Shown: positions 1 to 10,400 of the stretch, piece by piece
How positions within the stretch are numbered: the stretch's first letter is position 1
Layout: each line of letters begins with the position of its first letter
Assembly (NCBI RefSeq): GCF_000003605.2
Contig: NW_003105208.1
Span: 1 to 38,410, forward strand
From: Saccoglossus kowalevskii
Lineage: Eukaryota; Hemichordata; Enteropneusta; Harrimaniidae
Length of the DNA: 38,410 bases
Direction of reading: 5' to 3'
Made by a program: the position numbers and the translations under genes
The notes under the pieces: model-generated
Seen by the model: the letters and a program-made list of their open reading frames with translations, nothing else
Told to the model about the DNA's origin: nothing
The model's database searches: none

Positions 1-796
1 GGTATGAGGAGAAACTACACAAGTCTAGTGCGTATTAAACAAATAAATCAATTTAATCAACAGAATATCGATATCATAACACGTCTTGGATATATACTTA
101 TGCGCACAAGTTAAAGCCCCAACACTACTAAATGTAACTTTTGGTAATGAATATAGCAGTACAATTAATTTATATAATATCAGTTCTGGTAACAAGTACA
201 GCAGTACAATGTTCACTCTCTATGACTAGTGGTTACTGTTAACGCAATGCAGATATGTCACTTAGCTATGTATCACATTCACGGCGAAACAGTTTCAATG
301 CAGATCAAACTCCTATACAGATTGACGTAGACTCGACGATCCAGAGCATATGACGAGTTCCGTACAGGGTAGTCTGGGAACTGTAGTCTTCTTACATCCA
401 GGGAGTCAACAATACCGGACTTTAAGTCTCTGGCTGGTTAGTTGGAAGTCTTTAATGGCTGGATAAGGAAATCAACAAAAGTGACTAGAGATGACAGTTT
501 GGCGACTATACAAACGCCGACAGTCCTCATTTGAAAATATAATTACCTTGTCACAAGTACAATAATAAAACTAGAAACTACATAGTATTACAATCGTCTT
601 GTTTAACAGATTACGAAATATAACTTATGAAATGCTGCCTCTCAGTCTTAATATGTACAAAATTATATGGTTACCATACAAGTAGCACAGCAATACACTT
701 GTTCACACTCGACAACTGGCCGCGAAAAGAATCGCATTTGACAATCTTTTACGTGCGACTAAATTTACACAAAATATATGCACAATATGAAATTAA
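1..796. other. AT-rich non-satellite flank without a supported gene
   Basis: This stretch shows no copy of the 70-bp satellite and no convincing coding region. The longest open frames are a 63-codon minus-strand frame at 25-216 and a 79-codon plus-strand frame starting at 627. Both are short, have no recognisable domain, and are of a length expected by chance in about 800 bases of AT-rich DNA. The first is partly made of the small repeat at 132-210, which explains its repeated leucine-rich look. I see no tRNA fold, no CpG island and no terminal inverted repeats of a transposon. It reads as intergenic eukaryotic DNA next to a satellite array. An exon of a split gene cannot be excluded by eye. 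Confidence 0.7.
132..210. repeat. Imperfect two-copy repeat, 45-bp spacing
   Basis: Bases 132-165 and 177-210 match with an offset of 45 bases. The last 24 bases of each (142-165 and 187-210) agree at about 20 of 24 positions and share GCAGTACAAT at the end. The spacer is AT-rich. It looks like an old local tandem duplication in the flank. It is unrelated in sequence to the 70-bp satellite. Confidence 0.6.
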
Positions 797-1039
797 TTAC
801 TTACACGAGAATTCTTTCACACACTTCACGCTCAGCAACGGAGGGTCTAGAGGCCGGTCCCACTGAACCCCGCCTCGAGTTATCCCCAGCAACACCACAC
901 CACCACGCCGGTCACACCCAGTACTCAGCCACGCTGCCTGTGTCAAATTGACACAATACTGCTTTTTGGAAGTACCGAACTTACTTCCACTTGAATAGCA
1001 GAAAACTGGCTCAGAGAGCACTAGAGCGCAATACACCAA
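797..1039 (-). other. GC-richer patch with an unrecognised 80-codon open frame
   Basis: An open frame of 80 codons runs on the minus strand, inside a patch that is clearly richer in G and C than the surrounding flank, mainly 840-930 (contains CCGCCTCGAG and CACGCCGGTCAC). I do not recognise the predicted peptide. It has no signal peptide, membrane segment or catalytic motif, and no polyadenylation or splice context decides for it. The base-composition jump suggests a fragment of a dispersed repeat or an exon remnant inserted in AT-rich DNA. This is inference. I do not call it a gene. Confidence 0.25.
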
Positions 1040-1271
1040 TATATGGATACATCGACTGCCTAGAAAAGCTATGGTGCGGAATTTCTTTTAACCCACTGAG
1101 CAGAGTAACCTGACTTGTTGCTCCTTCACAGTCCAAAACGAAGTGTGCTTCTAACAGCACTACACTGTACTGGCTAAAACAAAGCCCTACTCATTAGCAT
1201 AACAATGCCTAATACAGCTTCCACCTCAGCTATGTGGGCACCTGTAATTCCAGTGCCACCCATAATATGAC
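1040..1271. other. Non-coding junction segment next to the array
   Basis: This segment lies between the GC-richer patch and the first satellite monomer. It holds no open frame of note, no RNA gene and no clear transposon end. The last 45 bases contain short matches to the satellite in inverted orientation (see 1228-1257). The change from this sequence to a consensus-type monomer happens within one or two bases at 1271/1272. Confidence 0.6.
1228..1257 (-). repeat. Possible degenerate inverted satellite fragment
   Basis: AGCTATGTGG at 1228-1237 is identical to the reverse complement of monomer positions 55-64. It is followed, in the same order and at about the right distance, by ACCT, TAAT and AGTGCC, which also occur in the reverse complement of the monomer. 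The spacing is about three bases shorter than in the monomer and several bases between the matches disagree. A 10-base chance match somewhere in the flank is not very unlikely; its position within 45 bases of the array edge makes an inverted relic more plausible but does not prove it. Confidence 0.3.
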
Positions 1272-1341
1272 AATGTTGAACGGATCAAAATCTGCTCACA
1301 CTGGCACTCATTATGGAGGTAGACACCACATAGCTTGTCGG
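1272..1341 (+). repeat. Reference monomer of the 70-bp satellite
   Basis: This first copy equals the consensus as far as I can judge by eye, so it serves as the coordinate frame used here: position 1 is the first A of AATGTTGAAC and position 70 the last G of TTGTCGG. Landmarks are CpG at 10-11 and 68-69, GATC at 12-15, the variable segment CATTATGG at 38-45, GAGGTAGACACC at 45-56 and AGCT at 61-64. Positions 55-70 form an imperfect dyad: CCACA can pair with TGT(C)GG around the loop TAGCT, with one bulged C. AluI (AGCT) and MboI (GATC) sites recur once per monomer, so digestion should give a 70-bp ladder. Confidence 0.9.
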
Positions 1342-2601
1342 AATGTTGAACGGATCAAAATCTGCTCACACTGGCACGCATTATGGAGTTAGACACCACA
1401 TAGCTTGTCGGAATGTTGAACGGATCAAAATCTGCTCACACTGGCACTCATTATGGAGGTAGACACCACATAGCTTGTCATAATGTTGAACGGATCAAAA
1501 TCTGCTCACACTGGCACTCATTATGGAGGTAGACACCACATAGCTTGTCGGAATGTTGAATGGATCAAAATCTGCTCACACTGGCACTCATTATGGAGGT
1601 AGACACCACATAGCTTGTCGGAATGTTGAATGGATCAAAATCTGCTCACACTGGCACTCATTATGGAGGTAGACACCACATAGCTTGTCAGAATGTTGAA
1701 CGGATCAAAATCTGCTCACACTGGCACTCATTATGGAGGTAGACACCACATAGCTTGTCGGAATGTTGAACGGATCAAAATCTGCTCACACTGGCACTCA
1801 TTATGGAGGTAGACACCACATAGCTTGTCGGAACGTTGAACGGATCAAAATCTGCTCACCCTGGCACTCATTATGGAGGTAGACACCACATAGCTTGTCG
1901 AAATGTTGAACGGATCAAAATCTGCTCACACTGGCACTCATTATGGAGGTAGACACCACATAGCTTGTCGGAATGTTGAACGGATGAAAATCTGCTCACA
2001 CTGGCACTCATTATGGAGGTAGACACCACATAGCTTGTCAGAATGTTGAACGGATCAAAATCTGCTCACACTGGCACTCATTATGGAGGTAGACACCACA
2101 TAGCTTGTCGGAATGTTGAACGGATCAAAATCTGCTCACACTGGCACTCATTATGGAGGTAGACACCACATAGCTTGTCGGAATGTTGAACGGATCAAAA
2201 TCTGCTCACATTGGCACTCATTATGGAGGTAGACACCACAAAGCTTGTCGGAATGTTGAACGGATCAAAATCTGCTCACACTGGCACTCATTATGGAGGT
2301 AGACACCGCATAGCTTGTCATAATGTTGAACGGATCAAAATCTGCTCACACTGGCACTCATTATGGAGGTAGACACCACAAAGCTTGTCGGAATGTTGAA
2401 CGGATCAAAATCTGCTCACCCTGGCACTCATTATGGAGGTAGACACCACATAGCTTGTCGGAATGTAGAATGGATCAAAATCTGCTCACACTGGCACTCA
2501 TTATGGAGGTAGACACCACATAGCTTGTCGGAATGTTGAACGGATCAAAATCTGCTCACACTGGCACTCATTATGGAGGTAGACACCACATAGCTTGTCG
2601 G

Positions 2602-3231
2602 AATGTTGAACGGATCAAAATCTGCTCACAATGGCACTCATCAGGGAGGTAGACACCACATAGCTTGTCGGAATGTTGAACGAATCAAAATCTACTCACA
2701 CTGGCACTCATTATGCAGGTAGAGACCACATAGCTTGTCGGAATGTTGAACGGATCAAAATCTGCTCACACTGACACTCGTTATGGAGGTAGACACCACA
2801 TAGCTTGTCGGAATGTTGAACGGATCAAAATCTGCTCTCACTGGCACTCCTTATGGAGGTAGACACCACATAGCTTGTCGGAATGTTGAAGGGATCAAAA
2901 TCTGCTCACACTGGCACTCATTATGGAGGTAGACACCACATAGCTTGTCGGAATGTTGAACGGATCAAAATCTGCTCACACTGGCACTCATTATGGAGGT
3001 AGACATCATATAGCTTGTCGGAATGTTGAACGGATGAAAATCTGCTCACACTGGCACTCATTATGGAGGTAGACACCACATAGCTTGTCGTAATGTTGAA
3101 CGGATCAAAATCTGCTCACACTGGCACTCATTATCGAGGTAGATACCACATAGCTTGTCGTAATGTTGAACGGATCAAAATCTGCTCACACTGGCAATCT
3201 TTATGGAAGTAGACACCACATAGCTTGTCGG
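2602..3231 (+). repeat. Higher-order module P, copy 1 (9 monomers)
   Basis: This block is a string of marked monomers in fixed order: CAATGG with CATCAGGG, then CTACTC with TGCAGGTAGAG, CTGACACTCG, CTCTCACTGG, GAAGGGATC, GACATCATATAG, GGATGAAAAT, TTATCGAGG, and GGCAATCTTTATGGAAG. The same order returns at 28589-29288, where one extra monomer (GAATGG with TATAGAGG) lies between the seventh and eighth markers. The shared markers are too many and too ordered for independent mutation. The two copies therefore derive from one segment, now about 26 kb apart. Confidence 0.9.
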
Positions 3232-3302
3232 AATGTAGAATGGATCAAAATCTGCTCACACTGGCACTCATTATGTGAGGTAGACACCACATAGCTTGTC
3301 GG

Positions 3303-3792
3303 AATGTTGAACGGATCAAAATCTGCTCACACTGGCACTCATTATGGAGGTAGACACCACATAGCATGTCGGAATGTTGAACGGATCAAAATCTGCTCAC
3401 ACTGGCACTCATCATGGAGGTAGACACCACATAGCTTGTCGGAATGTTGAACGGATCAAAATCTGCTCACACTGGCACTCATCATGGAGGTAGACACCAC
3501 ATAGCTTGTCGGAATGTTGAACGGATCAAAATCTGCTCACACTGGCACTCATCATGGAGGTAGACACCACATAGCTTGTCGGAATGTTGAAGGGATCAAA
3601 ATCTGCTCACACTGGCACTCATTATCGAGGTAGACACCACATAGCTTGTCGAAATGTTGAACGGATCAAAATCAGCTCACACTGGCACTCATTATGGAGG
3701 TAGACACCACATAGCATGTTGGAATGTTGAACGGATCAAAATCTGCTCACACTGGCACTCATTATGGAGGTAGACACCACATAGCTTGTCGG
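3303..3792 (+). repeat. Module S, copy 1 (7 monomers)
   Basis: Three consecutive monomers carry CATCATGG, followed by one with GAAGGGATC and TTATCGAGG, one starting after TCGA and ending AGCATGTTGG, and a plain one. The same series recurs at 20324-20813, an offset of 17,021 bases. In the part checked I noted one clear difference (CAGCTC near 3673 against CTGCTC). A shorter relative with GAAGGGATC and TTATCGAGG is near 35.87 kb. Confidence 0.85.
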
Positions 3793-4143
3793 AATGTTGA
3801 ACGGATCAAAATCTGCTCACACTGGCAATCATTATGGAGGTAGACACCACATAGCTTGTTGGAATGTTGAACGGATCAAAATCTGCTCACACTGGCACTC
3901 GTTATGTAGGTAGACAACACATAGCTTGTTGGAATGTTGAACGGATCAAATCTGCTCACACTGGCACTCATTATGGAGGTAGACACCACATAGCATGTGT
4001 GGGAATGTTGAATGGATCAAAATCTGCTCACACTGGCACTCGTTTTGGAGGTAGACACCACATAGCTTGTCGGAATGTTGAACGGATCAAAATCTGCTCA
4101 CACTGGCACTCCTTATGGAGGTAGACACCACATAGCTTGTCGG

Positions 4144-4773
4144 AATGTTGAACGGATCAAAATCTGCTCACACTGGCACTCGTTTTGGAGGTAGACACCA
4201 CATAGCTTGTCGGAATGTTGAACGGATCAAAATCTGCTAACACTGGCACTCCTTATGGAGGTAGACACCACATAGCTTGTCGGAATGTTGAACGGATCAA
4301 AATCTGCTCACACTGGCACTCATTATGGAGGTAGACACCACATAGCTTGTCGGAATATTGAACGGATCAAAATCTGCTCACACTGGCACTCATTATGGAG
4401 GTAGACACCACACAGCTTGTCGGAATGTTGAACGGATCAAAATCTGCTCACACTGGCACTCATTATGGAGGTAGACACCATATAGCTTGTCGAAATGTTG
4501 AACGGATCAAAATCCGCTCACACTGGCACTCATCATGGAGGTAGACACCACATAGATTGTCGGAATGTTGAACGGATCAAAATCTGCTCACACTGGCATT
4601 CATTATAGAGGTAGACACCACATAGCTTGTCGGAATGTTGAACGGATCAAAATCTGCTCACACTGGCACTCATTATAGAGGTAGACACCACATACCTTGT
4701 CGGAATGTTGAATGGATCAAAATCTGCTTACACTGGCACTCATCATGGAGGTAGACACCACATAGCTTGTGGG
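4144..4773 (+). repeat. Module A-J, diverged copy 1
   Basis: The copy has the order GTTTTGG, CTAACACTGG with CCTTATGG, plain, AATATTG, CATATAGC, AAATCCGCTC, CATTCATTATAG, TATAG with CATACC, and CTTACAC with CATCATGG. It differs from the best copies by CACAGC in the fourth monomer, CATCATGG and AGATTG in the sixth, and CTGCTC instead of CGGCTC in the eighth. A partial version (last four monomers) follows at about 5125-5404. Confidence 0.85.
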
Positions 4774-5404
4774 AATGTTGAACGGATCAAAATCTGCTCA
4801 CACTGGCACTCATTATGGAGGTAGACACCACATAGCTTGTCGGAATGTTGAACGGATCAAAATCTGCTCACACTGGCACTTCTTTATGGAGGTAGACACC
4901 ACATAGCTTGTCGGAATGTTGAACGGATCAAAATCTGCTCACACTGGCACTCATTATGGAGGAAGACACCATATAGCTTGTCGGAATGTTGAACGGATCA
5001 AAATCCGCTCACACTGGCACTCATTATGGAGGTAGACACCACATAGCTTGTCGGAATGTTGAACGTATCAAAATCTGCTCACACTGGCACTCTTTATGGA
5101 GGTAGACACCACATAGCTTGTCGAAATGTTGAACGGATCAAAATCTGCTCACACTGGCATTCATTATAGAGGTAGACACCACATAGCTTGTCGGAATGTT
5201 GAACGGATCAAAATCGGCTCACACTGGCACTCATTATAGAGGTAGACACCACATACCTTGTCGGAATGTTGAATGGATCAAAATCTGCTTACACTGGCAC
5301 TCATCATGGAGGTAGACACCACATAGCTTGTCCGAATGTTGAACGAATCAAAATCTTCTCACACTGGCACTCATTATAGAGGTAGACACCACATAACTTG
5401 TCGG

Positions 5405-6104
5405 AATGTTGAACGGATCAAAATCTGCTCACACTGGCACTCGTTTTGGAGGTAGACACCACATAGCTTGTCGGAATGTTGAACGGATCAAAATCTGCTA
5501 ACACTGGCACTCCTTATGGAGGTAGACACCACATAGCTTGTCGGAATGTTGAACGGATCAAAATCTGCTCACACTGGCACTCATTATGGAGGTAGACACC
5601 ACATAGCTTGTCGGAATATTGAACGGATCAAAATCTGCTCACACTGGCACTCATTATGGAGGTAGACACCACATAGCTTGTCGGAATGTTGAACGGATCA
5701 AAATCTGCTCACACTGGCACTCATTATGGAGGTAGACACCATATAGCTTGTCGGAATGTTGAACGGATCAAAATCCGCTCACACTGGCACTCTTTATGGA
5801 GGTAGACACCACATAGCTTGTCGAAATGTTGAACGGATCAAAATCTGCTCACACTGGCATTCATTATAGAGGTAGACACCACATAGCTTGTCGGAATGTT
5901 GAACGGATCAAAATCGGCTCACACTGGCACTCATTATAGAGGTAGACACCACATACCTTGTCGGAATGTTGAATGGATCAAAATCTGCTTACACTGGCAC
6001 TCATCATGGAGGTAGACACCACATAGCTTGTCCGAATGTTGAACGGATCAAAATCTTCTCACACTGGCACTCATTATAGAGGTAGACACCACATAACTTG
6101 TCGG
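5405..6104 (+). repeat. Module A-J, full copy 2 (10 monomers, 700 bp)
   Basis: Ten monomers in the order: A GTTTTGG; B CTAACAC with CCTTATGG; C plain; D AATATTG; E CATATAGC; F AAATCCGCTC with CTTTATGG; G CATTCATTATAG; H AAATCGGCTC with CATACC; I GAATGG with CTTACAC and CATCATGG; J TCCG before it, AAATCTTCTC and CATAAC within. Comparing monomer by monomer with 32089-32788 I found a single difference (GAATGG against GAATAG in I). This is the best-defined higher-order unit in the window. Confidence 0.93.
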
Positions 6105-6734
6105 AATGTTGAACGGATCAAAATCTGCTCACACTGGCACTCTTTATGGAGGTAGACACCACATAGCTTGTCGGAATGTTGAACGGATCAAAATCTGCTC
6201 ACACTGGCACTCATCATGGAGGTAGACACCACATAGATTGTCGGAATATTGAACGGATCAAAATCTGCTCACATTGGCACTCATTATGGAGGTAGACACC
6301 ACATAGCTTGTCGGAATGTTGAACGGATCAAAATCTGCTCACACTGGCACTCCTTATGGAGGTAGACACCACATAGCTTGTCGGAATGTTGAACGGATCA
6401 AAATCTGCTCACACTGGCACTCATCATGGAGGTAGACACCACATAGCTTGTCGGAATGTTGAATGGATCAAAATCTGCTCACACTGGCACTCATCATGGA
6501 GGTAGACACCACATAGCTTGTCGGAATGTTGAACGGATCAAAATCTGCTCACACTGGCACACATTATGGAGGTAGACACCACATAGCTGTCGGAATGTTG
6601 AACGGAACAAAATCTGCTCACACTGGCACTCATTATCGAAGGTAGACACCACATAGCTTGTCGAAAATTTGAACGGATCAAAATCTGCTCACACTGGCAC
6701 TCATTGTGAAGGTAGACACCACATAGCATGTTGG

Positions 6735-7364
6735 AATGTTGAATGGATCAAAATCTGCTCACACTGGCACTCGTTTTGGAGGTAGACACCACATAGCTTG
6801 TCGGAATGTTGAACGGATCAAAATCTGCTAACACTGGCACTCCTTATGGAGGTAGACACCACATAGCTTGTCGGAATGTTGAACGGATCAAAATCTGCTC
6901 ACACTGGCACTCTTTATGGAGGTAGACACCACATAGCTTGTCGGAATATTGAACGGATCAAAATCTGCTCACACTGGCACTCATTATGGAGGTAGACACC
7001 ACATAGCTTGTCGGAATGTTGAACGGATCAAAATCTGCTCACACTGGCACTCATTATGGAGGTAGACACCATATAGCTTGTCGGAATGTTGAACGGATCA
7101 AAATCCGCTCACACTGGCACTCTTTATGGAGGTAGACACCACATAGCTTGTCGAAATGTTGAACGGATCAAAATCTGCTCACACTGGCATTCATTATAGA
7201 GGTAGACACCACATAGCTTGTCGGAATGTTGAACGGATCAAAATCGGCTCACACTGGCACTCATTATAGAGGTAGACACCACATACCTTGTCGGAATGTT
7301 GAATAGATCAAAATCTGCTTACACTGGCACTCATCATGGAGGTAGACACCACATAGATTGTCGG
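6735..7364 (+). repeat. Module A-I, copy 3 (9 monomers)
   Basis: The copy lies 1330 bases (19 monomers) after copy 2 and repeats markers A to I. Differences noted are CTTTATGG in the third monomer, GAATAG in I, and AGATTG with TCGG at the end of I in place of AGCTTGTCCG. After 7364 the order breaks off into near-consensus monomers. It is preceded by TGAAGG with AGCATGTTGG, the same lead-in found before A copies near 17.9, 27.1, 31.9 and 34.0 kb. Confidence 0.9.
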
Positions 7365-7434
7365 AATGTTGAACGGATCAAAATCTGCTCACATCTGGCA
7401 CTCATTATGGAGGTAGACACCACATAGCTTGTCG

Positions 7435-10400
7435 GAATGTTGAACGGATCAAAATCTGCTCACACTGGCACTCATTATGGAGGTAGACACCACAAAGCTT
7501 GTCGGAATGTTGAACGGATCAAAATCTGCTCACACTGGCACTCATTATGGAGGTAGACACCACATAGCTTGTCGGAATGTTGAACGGATCAAAATCTGCT
7601 CACACTGGCACTCATTATGGAGGTAGACACCACATAGCTTGTCGGAATGTTGAACGGATCAAAATCTGCTCACACTGGTACTCATTATGGAGGTAGACAC
7701 CACATAGCTTGTCGGAATGTTGAACGGATCAAAATCCGCTCACACTGGCACTCATTATGGAGGTAGACACCACATAGCTTGTCGGAATGTTGAACGGATC
7801 AAAATCTGCTCACACTGGCACTCATTATGGAGGTAGACACCACATAGCTTGTCGGAATGTTGAACGGATCAAAATCTGCTCACACTGGCACTCATTATGG
7901 AGGTAGACACCACATAGCTTGTCGGAATGTTGAACGGATCAAAATCTGCTCACACTGGCACTCATTATGGAGGTAGACACCACATAAGCTTGTCGGAATG
8001 TTGAACGGATCAAAATCCGCTCACACTGGCACTCATTATGGAGGTAGACACCACATAGCTTGTCGGAATGTTGAACGGATCAAAATCCGCTCACACTGGC
8101 ACTCATTATGGAGGTAGACACCACATAGCTTGTCGGAATGTTGAACTAATCAAAATCTGCTCACACTGGCACTCATTATGGAGGTAGACACCACATAGCT
8201 TGTCGGAATGTTGAACGGATCAAAATCTGCCCACACTGGCACTCATTATGGAGTTAGACACCACAAAGCTTGTCGGAATGTTGAACGGATCAAAATCTGC
8301 TCACACTGGCACTCATTATGGAGGTAGACACCACAAAGCTTGTTGGAATGTTGAATGGATCAAAATCTGCTCACCCTGGCACTCATTATGGAGGTAGACA
8401 CCACATAGCTTGTAGGAATGTTGAACGGATCAAAATCTGCTCACACTGGCACTCATTATGGAGGTAGACACCACATAGCTTGTCGGAATGTTGAACGGAT
8501 CAAAATCTGCTCACACTGGCACTCATTATGGAGGTAGACACCACATAGCTTTTCGAATGTTGTACGGATCAAAATCTGCTCACACTGGCACTCATTATGG
8601 AGGTAGACACCACATAGCTTGTCGGAATGTTGAACGGATCAAAATCCGCTCACACTGGCACTCATTATGGAGGTAGACACCACATAAGCTTGTCGGAATG
8701 TTGAACGGATCAAAATCTGCTCACACTGGCACTCATTATGGAGGTAGACACCACATAGCTTGTCGGAATGTTGAACGGATCAAAGTCCGCTCACACTGGC
8801 ACTCATTATGGAGGTAGACACCACATAGCTTGTCGGAATGTTGAACGGATCAAAATCTGCTCACACTGGCACTCATTATGGAGGTAGACACCACATAGCT
8901 TTTCGGAATGTTGTACGGATCAAAATCTGCTCACACTGGCACTCATTATGGAGGTAGACACCACATAGCTTGTCGGAATGTTGAACGGATCAAAATCTGC
9001 TCACACTGGCACTCATTATGGAGGTAGACACCACATAGCTTGTCGGAATGTTGAACGGATCAAAATCTGCTGACACTGGCACTCATTATGGAGGTAGACA
9101 CCACATAAGCTTGTCGGAATGTTGAACGGATCAAAATCCGCTCACACTGGCACTCATTATGGAGGTAGACACCACATAGCTTGTCGGAATGTTGAACGGA
9201 TCAAAATCTGCTCACACTGGTACTCATTATGGAGGTAGACACCACATAGCTTGTCGGAATGTTGAACGGATCAAAATCCGCTCACACTGGCACTCATTAT
9301 GGAGGTAGACACCACATAGCTTGTCGGAATGTTGAACGGATCAAAATCTGCTCACACTGGCACTCATTATGGAGGTAGACACCACATAGCTTGTCGGAAT
9401 GTTGAACGGATCAAAATCTGCTCACACTGGCACTCATTATGGAGGTAGACACCACAAAGCTTGTCGGAATGTTGAACGGATCAAAATCTGCTCACACTGG
9501 CACTCATTATGGAGGTAGACACCACATAGCTTGTCGGAATGTTGAACGGATCAAAATCCGCTCACACTGGCACTCATTATGGAGGTAGACACCACATAGC
9601 TTGTCGGAATGTTGAACGGATCAAAATCTGCTCACACTGGCACTCATTATGGAGGTAGACACCACATAGCTTGTCGGAATGTTGAATGGATCAAAATCTG
9701 CTGACACTGGCACTCATTATGGAGGTAGACACCACATAAGCTTGTCGGAATGTTGAACGGATCAAAATCCGCTCACACTGGCACTCATTATGGAGGTAGA
9801 CACCACATAGCTTGTCGGAATGTTGAACGGATCAAAATCTGCTCACACTGGCACTCATTATGGAGGTAGACACCACATAGCTTGTCGGAATGTTGAACGG
9901 ATCAAAATCCGCTCACACTGGCACTCATTATGGAGGTAGACACCACATAGCTTGTCGGAATGTTGAACGGATCAAAATCTGCTCACACTGGCACTCATTA
10001 TGGAGGTAGACACCACATAGCTTGTCGGAATGTTGAACGGATCAAAATCTGCTCACACTGGCACTCATTATGGAGGTAGACACCACAAAGCTTGTCGGAA
10101 TGTTGAACGGATCAAAATCTGCTCACACTGGCACTCATTATGGAGGTAGACACCACATAGCTTGTCGGAATGTTGAACGGATCAAAATCCGCTCACACTG
10201 GCACTCATTATGGAGGTAGACACCACATAGCTTGTCGGAATGTAGAATAGATCAAAATCTGCTCACACTGGCACTCATTATGGAGGTAGACACCACATAG
10301 CTTGTCATAATGTTGAACGGATCAAAATCTGCTCACACTGGCACTCATTATGGAGGTAGACACCACATAGCTTGTCGGAATGTTGAAAGGATCAAAATCT

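Noticed and set aside
627-866. 79-codon plus-strand open frame in the flank
   Set aside because: Its composition is ordinary for AT-rich DNA, there is no recognisable domain, and it overlaps the opposite-strand frame at 797-1039. Chance explains it.
1-1271. Transposon ends or an integrated virus in the flank
   Set aside because: I found no terminal inverted repeats, target-site duplication, reverse transcriptase or integrase motif, or long terminal repeat.
3864-4124. Open frame of 86 codons inside the array, with repeated SKSAHTGT-type peptides
   Set aside because: It exists because a base is lost in ATCAAATCTG near 3947 and two are gained near 3999, which let a reading avoid the monomer stops. 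Similar frames (8488-8676, 13392-13580, 21725-21928, 21938-22138, 24950-25138, 27827-28009) arise in the same way or from one lost stop, such as GGCAGACACC near 22055. No intact frame is maintained.
6538-6729. Minus-strand open frames in the array (also 13613-13831, 18825-19010, 37237-37461)
   Set aside because: These are reverse translations of the same monomer and coincide with indel-bearing copies. They are not conserved between monomers and carry no domain.
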